Source: a bacterium (lineage in GTDB: Bacteria > Zhuqueibacterota > Zhuqueibacteria > Zhuqueibacterales > Zhuqueibacteraceae). Taken from it: DNA of 39,863 nucleotides. The notes under the pieces were generated by a model. It was given only the letters and a program-made list of their open reading frames with translations. It made no database searches and was not told where the DNA came from. This document shows, piece after piece, positions 1 to 6,621 of the stretch (position 1 is its first letter; every line of letters begins with the position of its first letter). The position numbers and the translations under genes are program-made. The stretch lies in the NCBI GenBank assembly GCA_023150945.1, contig JAKLJX010000021.1:1-39863 (forward strand), in the 5' to 3' direction.

Positions 1-56
1 CTCCATAAGGTCTCATGCCTCTTAATATAATCAAAAAACTGTCAATTTCCTATTAC

Positions 57-448
57 TTATGCAAAACTCAATAAGTCTGCTTCCTCCAGATTAGCATACA
101 TCAGTATTGCTGAATCCAGTATCGCTCTGTTTAAATTTGCTCGACACAGATTTGCTCCCTGAAAACCTGCCCACTGAAGATGAGCTTCACGCAAGTTGGC
201 CTTGGTAAGATCAGCTTCTTTTAAGTGTGCTCCTATAAGACCCGCCTGTTGTAGATTTGCTTCTGATAGATTAGTTTTGATCAAAAGCGAACCGGTCAAT
301 GCGGTTCTTCTAAGATTTGCCCCGCTAAGGTCTAACAAGCAAAGGTCTGCTTGTGAGAGATCTGGATTTATCGGCGTATTTTTCCTCTCCATTTATTCCA
401 AACATCTATCCCCCTTTTGAGAATCTCAAGATGTTCCAGATTAGCCAT
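57..448 (-). pseudogene. pentapeptide-repeat protein, broken by a frameshift
   Basis: The last 111 codons (start at 392) encode about 14 A(D/N)LxX pentapeptide repeats, such as GANLRRTAL and EADLTKANL, which fold as a right-handed quadrilateral beta-helix. The codons just upstream, from an ATG at 448, read MANLEHLEILKRGIDVWNKW in another frame. That segment matches the usual N-terminus of this family (MANxEHLxILKQGVxxWNxWR). The two parts join if one base is added to the run of five Ts at 379-383. The gene is therefore either disrupted by one indel or carries a homopolymer assembly error; a shorter protein could still start at 392. Pentapeptide proteins range from topoisomerase mimics to proteins of unknown role, and nothing here decides the function. 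Confidence 0.75.
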
Positions 449-498
449 TATTGATGTCTTCCAATCATGTTACCGTAGTGAGCAAGAGATTGCCGTCG

Positions 499-575
499 CG
501 GTAGGAAACGGCGGTCACCCGCCGTCCCCCGCGCAGATCCCGGCGTGCAGTTTTCCCGCACCGGGCTCTTCAGCA
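499..575 (-). mobile_element. group II intron 3' end (domains V and VI), no intron-encoded protein
   Basis: Read on the minus strand, 569-535 folds like domain V: AGAG/UCU pairing, a CCGG stem, a two-base CG bulge on the 3' side, a short UGC/GCA upper stem and a GAAA-type loop. It is followed by a 7-bp hairpin at 525-508 (ACGGCGG/CCGCCGT, four-base loop) and a CCTAC that suits domain VI with a bulged A. The adjoining upstream bases translate to RLMKRVLLKSPVREN, a string often found just before domain V of bacterial group II introns. No maturase/RT reading frame is attached, so this is a remnant. The lower domain V stem has a G-A mismatch where active introns have a G-U pair, which suggests decay. 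Confidence 0.6.
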
Positions 576-807
576 AGACTCGCTTCATCAACCGGGATAG
601 CAAGAGAATCGAAATCGTCGTTGCCCGCTGTGGATTTCCGTGATTCGCGGCTGTTCTATCCGATGGCGATTCATCAGCGCCCAGAAGGTCTTGCCAGATG
701 AAACGCCAAATACGGGGCAGCGGGCTCCATTCAACTATACACGCCCGAGTTGCGGCCGCACTGATCCACTGCGAACTTCTGACTCGGTAGACACTCACGC
801 GACCGTC

Positions 808-1239
808 CTATTTAGGGCCGTCGTGTTCCTCTGCCTCGTCCACAAAACGCTTCCAAATGATCAATAACAAGACAAACGCCAAGCACAGACCGATGAGTGT
901 TCCATACACATCCTTCCAGTCAAACACCCCTTTAGGAAGCACCGGCTGTAGAAACTCATAGGCTATGTAGCCCGAAGCAAGCAGAGTGGCTATTCGAAAA
1001 CTCTGCTTTTTCGTCGAATTCATAGCCGCGATGGTCAAGAAGATCTGGACAACGATGCCCCCGAGATTGCCAATGCTGTCGGCCAATCCGAAATCCATGA
1101 TAGTATGGCGATATACATACGGCCGATAGACAAATCTTCCAAACTCCGTCACGAAGAATGCCACTACAGCCACACCGAGAAATACCAAGCGAATTCGCCC
1201 AGGTCTCAGAAATTGCTCCGGAGTTGCAAGCCAACCCAT
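808..1239 (-). CDS. VanZ-like small integral membrane protein
   Basis: The protein has 143 residues and about four hydrophobic segments: residues 18-32, 48-68, 80-96 and 112-128. The stretch EFLQPVLPKGVFDWKDVYGT, followed by a hydrophobic helix, matches the EhxQ...DxxDvxaNxxG pattern of VanZ-like proteins. Family members occur in teicoplanin resistance clusters, but most have no known role, so no resistance function is claimed. The start at 1239 was chosen over an in-frame upstream Met because the hydrophobic pattern begins soon after it and a GAAAG lies just upstream; codons before it overlap the dispersed repeat. No partner gene is adjacent. Confidence 0.6.
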   Translation of the reverse strand: MGWLATPEQFLRPGRIRLVFLGVAVVAFFVTEFGRFVYRPYVYRHTIMDFGLADSIGNLGGIVVQIFLTIAAMNSTKKQSFRIATLLASGYIAYEFLQPVLPKGVFDWKDVYGTLIGLCLAFVLLLIIWKRFVDEAEEHDGPK

Positions 1240-1271
1240 CTTTCGCTCACAATCTTTCGGCAGCCCAATTT

Positions 1272-1763
1272 GGATAGAGTGGCGCGTCTTGGCGCCACAC
1301 CTCCCACACCACTTGGCACACAGATCACGTGCCAAGGCGCTTCGGCTGGGTGAACTCGTTATGCGTGAAGCCGCGGCAACCCAAAGTATCGAAGTACTGC
1401 GCCGGCATGGCAAAACTCAACGCCGGACTCCGGCTCGAGCGCCAGGGCCCATGCGCGGACGTTATCGTGTTCCAAGCCAGCCTGCGGCTTACGTTGCGCC
1501 GGTGGTGCTCACGGCGGCGGTTACGTAACGCTGCGAAGCCCGACTCAAAAAGGTACTGACTATGCTCGGAAGTCGAAACGATGTAAGTCTATGGTGGAAT
1601 TGGACGTGATTTCTCGATGGGAAGAGAAAGGATTGACCCGAGGGGAACGATGGAGCATGCATGATCATACTCATCACATTTCTGCCAGCATCCACGGAGG
1701 TTGCTCAAAGCAGCCACCCAGAATCATGGCCGCATAATGCAGAAATGCCGTGAAATTGTCAAG
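1272..1763. repeat. dispersed repeat, copy 1 of 2 (about 490 bp)
   Basis: This segment aligns along its whole length, with scattered substitutions and small indels, to 29796-30287 in the same orientation. The best conserved block is around 1600-1730 (TTGACCCGAGGGGAACGATG, then GCATGCATGATCAT). The left end carries a perfect 8-bp inverted repeat, CTTGGCAC at 1312-1319 with GTGCCAAG at 1329-1336. No convincing protein is encoded. Copy 1 ends 32 bp before the start codon of the VanZ-like gene. Copy 2 ends about 30 bp before the start codon of a different minus-strand gene. Confidence 0.85.
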
Positions 1764-2327
1764 CGGGAATTTGAAATCCGAGAAGAATTGGGCTGGCTCT
1801 CGCGGCAACGGCGGATTGTGAAGGCGCTACACTGTCAACTGGAGCGGTGGAGGCGCGAAACCATGCTGGCATGGTCTCGATTGCAGTGGAGCGTCAAGTT
1901 GGCCTGGGAGGCTCATTCTCAGGCCGCGCCACGGAAGGTCATTTCCGGCGGATGGGCTGGCAAAATGGAGAGTAACACAGCAGGGCTTCGCAAGTCATGC
2001 GGCCAAGATTTGGGGAATCAAGTGGTTGGCTAAAAGCCCTTGGTGGGAAAGGTCATGGCTGGCCACCCGAGGTGCTGCGAAGTACTGCATTTGAAACGGG
2101 CAGCCGCGAGCAGCAGGATTTGTCCTGGGTCATAAGGAAACCGGCAGCCGGCGGCAAGGCAATGAGTTCGCGGACGCAAGGACAAGTTGGTCGAAACCGA
2201 TCCCTCCAGCAAGCCGCCAAGACCCTGCCGCGAGCAGAGTCATTCGTTTACTACGGCACCCTCCATCGTCATTCCAGCGCTAAAAGGTGTACAAACTTGA
2301 CCATCTTTGTCCCGGCCACAAAACAAA
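1764..2327. other. no recognisable gene
   Basis: Short open frames here lack ribosome binding sites and resemble no family I know. Nothing else is supported. Confidence 0.5.
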
Positions 2328-2352
2328 AAAGGGAATCGCGGGGATTCCCTTT
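2328..2352 (-). terminator. Rho-independent terminator after the tRNA-Met half
   Basis: A perfect 10-bp inverted repeat, AAAGGGAATC at 2328-2337 and GATTCCCTTT at 2343-2352, has a five-base loop. On the minus strand the stem runs into a T-rich tract. It lies 25 bp beyond the CCA end of the tRNA fragment, as expected for its original terminator. Confidence 0.75.
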
Positions 2353-2376
2353 CTGATCAAAATCATGCACTTGGCT

Positions 2377-2428
2377 TGGTTGCGGGGGCGGGATTTGAAC
2401 CCGCGACCTTTGGGTTATGAGACCAACG
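2377..2428 (-). pseudogene. tRNA-Met(CAT) 3' half, 5' half missing
   Basis: On the minus strand an anticodon arm with loop CTCATAA (anticodon CAT), the variable region, an intact T arm (GCGGG TTCAAAT CCCGC), a 3' acceptor strand (CCCCGCA), discriminator A and encoded CCA are all present. Upstream of the anticodon stem the sequence no longer resembles a D arm, and no complementary 5' acceptor (TGCGGGG) occurs in place. The anticodon stem also has a T-C mismatch at its top. A tRNA 3' half with its terminator is the usual footprint of tRNA-targeted integration or of a deletion that removed the 5' half. Confidence 0.75.
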
Positions 2429-2670
2429 GCGCAGCAGCCGTTGCGCGCGCAAGCCCTTGTTTTGGAGGCCGAAGCAAGATAGTCAGCGTCGATGCAGCGT
2501 CGGTGGTGGACGTTGCCGGGCCATTGCATCATCATCTCCACAGCACGGCGGGAGGGGCTATTATTCACATACTGCCAGAGATTCGTCCACAGGCGTGCCA
2601 TATGAAAAGGTCCGCACGTGCCCAAGGAACTTTGCTATCTTGCAAATCGCGGTCCAGTAGTCATGTGATA

Positions 2671-5600
2671 CTATCGCAGCAGACTCATGCGTCGTACTTC
2701 GCTGAAACGACCGGCATGAAGCCGATAGAAATAGACACCGCTCGCGAGCGGGCGGCCATTTTTATCCCGAGCCTGCCAACGCACGCGATGATCACCTGCG
2801 CTGAACTGCGCATCAGCCAGTGTCTCGATCTCATGCCCCAGTGCGTCAAAGATCGTGATCACGACGTGACCGGCTTCCGGCAGCTGAAAGCGAATCTCGG
2901 TTTCGGGATTGAAGGGATTAGGGTAGTTCTGGAGCAGCTGATAAGCTGGCGATGCCCCTGCTTCCGCAGCACGAAGCGATGCCTGCTTGTAGATGCCCTG
3001 CTCAATAAGGGCAATGGCATTCTCAGCAGCCGTAAGCAAAGGTTGGCCTTCGGCAAGCGTAAGCACGCCACTGGCGATGAACCCATCAACCTGGTTGATA
3101 AAGGCCTCCAACTGGTTGATCGCTGTCTTGGCATTGACGTCATCTTTGTCCAGTTGCTGCAATGCGGCCCTGAGCTTGGTCAGCAATGCGTTGCCTTGCC
3201 CGCCGTTCAAGACCCCGGACGCGATCAGGTCTTGCACCTGCTCCATAAGTGCCTGAATCTCCTCCTGGGGAGTTGCAATCATCAGGTAGCGCACCAGGGC
3301 GAAGTCATGGCCCGTGGCGCTACCCGCACTGGCAATGCCCGCCACTACCATCCTGCCATCATCCTGCAATGCAACGGCTTTGGCGCCTGCCTCACTGCCC
3401 AGGGTGGTGGTGAGCAGACCACTGCTGCCGAAGCTGGCGTCGAGCATGCCGCTATTGGTGCAACGGGCCAGCGCGAACACGTTGTAGGTGTTGTTGAAAC
3501 TCATGCTTCCCACCAGCACGATCCGGCCATCACTCTGCAGCGCGACATCATACGCATAGTCGGCTTGGGAGCCGAAATCGGTCACCGCCCAGCCATCTCC
3601 GTCAAAGCTGACATCCAAACTGCCATCCGCATTGTAGCGTGCCACGAGGAAGTTTTGGTATGTGGCATCGTTGCTGGAGCCATGCCCGGCTGCGACAATC
3701 TTCCCGTCAGGTTGCAGCGCGAGCGCGTTCACCTGTTCATTGTGAAGACCAAAGTCGCTTATGAGCTTGCCGTCGCCGTCAAAGCTCACATCAAGAGTGC
3801 CATCGCTGTTGTAACGCGCCAATCCAAAACCATCATGGTAGTTGTCGATATGTGCCTGTCCTGCGATCAGGATTTTTCCGTCTGGTTGCAGGGCGAGAGC
3901 ATAGGCAAGATCATAGCCAAAATCAAAAACTGTCATGACTTTGCCATTAACGCCAAAACTGGGATCCAGGCTGCCGTTACTGTTGTAGCGGGCCATGACA
4001 TAACGCCAACTGGAGGTCGCGGTGTATCCGCCCACGACGATCTTGCCGTCGCCTTGCAGTGCAATGTCCGTGGCGAAATCACCGTCACCATAGAAATCGG
4101 TGGTGACTTTTCCCCCGGTGCCAAAACTGGGGTCCAGGCTGCCGTCGGTATGGTAGCGCACCAGCGCGAAATCCGCATTTGCGGGGTAGGAGGAAGTGTA
4201 AGTGCAGCCGGCCACTACGATCTTGCCATCGTTCTGAACCACGGCGCGCGCAGCGCAATCAAAGCTGGTCCTGATGTCAGTCGTGACTCTGCCGTCGACC
4301 CCAAAACCGGCGTCCAGACTGCCGTCGCGGTTGTAGCGTGCGACCGCAAAGTCGATTGGCCATACCGCCACGGTGTAGCCCACGGCGACAATCTTGCCAT
4401 CGCTGGGGCTGATCACAACCTCCGTGGCATAGTCATAGTTGGGCCCGACAAAGTCGGTTGCAACCCAGCCATCGCCATCCAGGCTGGGATCCAGGCTGCC
4501 GTCGTTGTTCAAGCGCGCGAGCAAGAAGTCCTCGCCAGTGGTGAAGAGACCACCGTCAACAGAGCCCGCGACCAGAATCTTGTCATCACTCTGAATGGCA
4601 ATACTTCTCGCCGCGCCCTCGACCGCTCCGAAACTGGGTTGCACCAGGCCGTCACCATCAAAGCCGGTATCCAGGCTGCCCTCGGTGTTGTAACGTGCTA
4701 TGAGCGTACGATATCGGAATTGGTTTGTGAAGTACTGGCCAGCAACCACGATCTTGCCGTCCGATTGCAGGCCGACGCCGTAGCCATAGTTTTCAGTAGC
4801 ACCATAGTCAGTCGTGACTTTACCACCAACGCCAAAGCCACTGTCCAAGCTGCCATCGCCGTTGTAACGCGCCAAGGCCAAGTCCCTGGTTGACGAACTG
4901 CCAGCGGACATCTCACCGGCCACCACAATTCTGCCATCCGTCTGCACCACCACGCCGTGGGCAATTGCGCCGCCACTTGGACCGAAACTCGTGACCAGTT
5001 TGCCATTACTGCCAAACGAATTGTCCGGGCTGCCATCGCTGTTGTAGCGCGCGAGTCCAAAGTAGAACCTGCCGCTCCAGACGGAGCCCGCAACCAGGAT
5101 TTTGCCATCTGCCTGAATGGCAACATCATATCCGTTATCGCTGCCGGCACTGAAATCGGTGATGACAATACCGCTGGTGCCGAAACTGGCATCGAGGCTG
5201 CCCTCGCTGTTGTAGCGCGCCAATGCAAAGTCAACCGCGTATGAGATGGTTGAGGTGTAGCCGGCTGCCAAGATTTTTCCATCGGGCTGCAGCTCGATGG
5301 CATAAATGAGGGCATCATCCTGTATGGTGGTGAAAACCTTGCCGCCATTGCCAAAGCCGGCGTCCAGGCTGCCGTCAGGGTTGTAGCGGACAAGAACAAA
5401 GTCTGAATAAATCGTATTGCCACGCCTGGCGGAGCCGCCTACGACGATCTTACCATCTGGCTGGAACAGGGCGCCGCCAACCATGTCGATTCTGGAACCC
5501 AGGTCGGTCGTCACCCTGCCGTCTGTGCCAAAGCTAACATCCAGACTGCCGTCCGGCATGTAACGCGCCAGTGCAAAATCAGAGCCTCCGTCGTCATTCG

Positions 5601-5838
5601 TGTAGCCGGCGACAAGGATTCTGCCGTCGGCTGGTGCGATAGCGACGCTCTGACCAACCTCCAGGTTGGGGCCTATAAAATCAGTCGTAACCTGCCCGTT
5701 GCTGCCAAAAGCCGGGTCGAGACTGCCGGCTTGAGCCAGGCATTCTCCTGATGCAAGCGCGAGCATCGTGCCGAGCAGAAAGGACATTGCGCCCTTCGCA
5801 AGCGGAGATCTGTGGCGCATTGCTGAGTTGGGGCTCAT
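2671..5838 (-). CDS. secreted delta-60 repeat protein with T9SS sorting domain
   Basis: The protein has 1055 residues. The start at 5838 follows a perfect AGGAGG six bases upstream; an earlier in-frame Met at 5874 lacks one. A signal peptide covers about residues 8-36 (MSFLLGTMLALASGECLAQA). Roughly 14 repeats of about 60 residues follow, with the pattern LARYNxDGSLDxSFGxxGKV and ALQPDGKIVVAG, typical of delta-60 beta-propeller-type repeats. A helical region of about 100 residues then precedes a C-terminal T9SS type A sorting domain (NYPNPFNPETEIRF to RRMSLLR). This sorting domain is clearly more divergent than those of the neighbours. The protein is expected on the cell surface or secreted; the ligand is unknown. 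It is one of five T9SS cargo genes on this strand. Confidence 0.9.
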   Translation of the reverse strand: MSPNSAMRHRSPLAKGAMSFLLGTMLALASGECLAQAGSLDPAFGSNGQVTTDFIGPNLEVGQSVAIAPADGRILVAGYTNDDGGSDFALARYMPDGSLDVSFGTDGRVTTDLGSRIDMVGGALFQPDGKIVVGGSARRGNTIYSDFVLVRYNPDGSLDAGFGNGGKVFTTIQDDALIYAIELQPDGKILAAGYTSTISYAVDFALARYNSEGSLDASFGTSGIVITDFSAGSDNGYDVAIQADGKILVAGSVWSGRFYFGLARYNSDGSPDNSFGSNGKLVTSFGPSGGAIAHGVVVQTDGRIVVAGEMSAGSSSTRDLALARYNGDGSLDSGFGVGGKVTTDYGATENYGYGVGLQSDGKIVVAGQYFTNQFRYRTLIARYNTEGSLDTGFDGDGLVQPSFGAVEGAARSIAIQSDDKILVAGSVDGGLFTTGEDFLLARLNNDGSLDPSLDGDGWVATDFVGPNYDYATEVVISPSDGKIVAVGYTVAVWPIDFAVARYNRDGSLDAGFGVDGRVTTDIRTSFDCAARAVVQNDGKIVVAGCTYTSSYPANADFALVRYHTDGSLDPSFGTGGKVTTDFYGDGDFATDIALQGDGKIVVGGYTATSSWRYVMARYNSNGSLDPSFGVNGKVMTVFDFGYDLAYALALQPDGKILIAGQAHIDNYHDGFGLARYNSDGTLDVSFDGDGKLISDFGLHNEQVNALALQPDGKIVAAGHGSSNDATYQNFLVARYNADGSLDVSFDGDGWAVTDFGSQADYAYDVALQSDGRIVLVGSMSFNNTYNVFALARCTNSGMLDASFGSSGLLTTTLGSEAGAKAVALQDDGRMVVAGIASAGSATGHDFALVRYLMIATPQEEIQALMEQVQDLIASGVLNGGQGNALLTKLRAALQQLDKDDVNAKTAINQLEAFINQVDGFIASGVLTLAEGQPLLTAAENAIALIEQGIYKQASLRAAEAGASPAYQLLQNYPNPFNPETEIRFQLPEAGHVVITIFDALGHEIETLADAQFSAGDHRVRWQARDKNGRPLASGVYFYRLHAGRFSEVRRMSLLR

Positions 5839-6621
5839 GAAGAACCTCCTGGGTGAGTTGAGTAAATCGTTCATTGGCGTGCCGCGACGCGCGACTTTGC
5901 TGCACCGGGTTGGAACACAAAATCGGCGAACGCACGCAATCATGCTATCAAGCAGACCGTCAATCTCAGTCGCAAGATCTGAAGGAAGGGGGTACGGCAG
6001 GGGAAGGTGGCGGCATGGGAGCGCTGGGTATCATGTCCCAGCATGAATCGGAAAGAACGAGCCTGAATACTTGCGGCCAACGCGCCTACCAGTGCAATCG
6101 GACCTTGCGCCGCTGGCGCCCACGCATGAGTGCGCACCGCAGCATCTGAAAAGCTACTGGAACGAGGTCTGCGATGAAACACAGCTCTCTGTTCATCATC
6201 CATCACACCGGTCGGCTGCAAGCCTCCCCTTGAGCACGGTTCGCTTTCGAGAAAAAATCGTCCTGGCGCGCACGCTCCAGCGAACAATGCCCACCTTGAC
6301 CCGGCCGTATCACTCAATGAGTCAGGAAGGCAATTACGAGAGAACTATCTGCAAGGGCCGGACACATGCAAAAACACCTCTCGCTCTAGTGCCGGCTCAT
6401 TACACGAAGAATATAGAAATCGCGTGGCGCATTAACAACATGAAAGTAGGCCGAACGGATCATCTCAGACACCACGTTCGGAGACCGAATTCTTTCCCCC
6501 GCCAGCACACGAAATCAGCATGCCCGGCTGACTTCGTGCGGTATGTACCAAAGTCTGGGGTAAGTACAAGACCTCCGGGACCAAGGATAAGCCAATAATT
6601 CTGTTCCAATTGAATCTTGGC
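5839..6621. other. long intergenic region, no gene recognised
   Basis: About 780 bases lie between two T9SS cargo genes. Open frames on both strands lack ribosome binding sites and family resemblance. It must hold the promoter of the delta-60 gene, but I see no clear promoter or terminator. Confidence 0.5.

Noticed and set aside
1300-1375. Possible integron attC site (GTTATGC near the repeat end)
   Set aside because: GTTATGC does not fit the GTTRRRY box, no matching RYYYAAC box occurs at the expected distance, and no integron integrase is present.
1701-2033. 110-codon plus-strand frame starting in the dispersed repeat
   Set aside because: No ribosome binding site, no family, and the frame does not stay open in the second repeat copy beyond the shared part.
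2287-4893. 868-codon open frame on the plus strand
   Set aside because: It runs through the tRNA half (giving the well-known false string GRDLNPRPLGYE) and antisense to the delta-60 gene. It has no family resemblance of its own.
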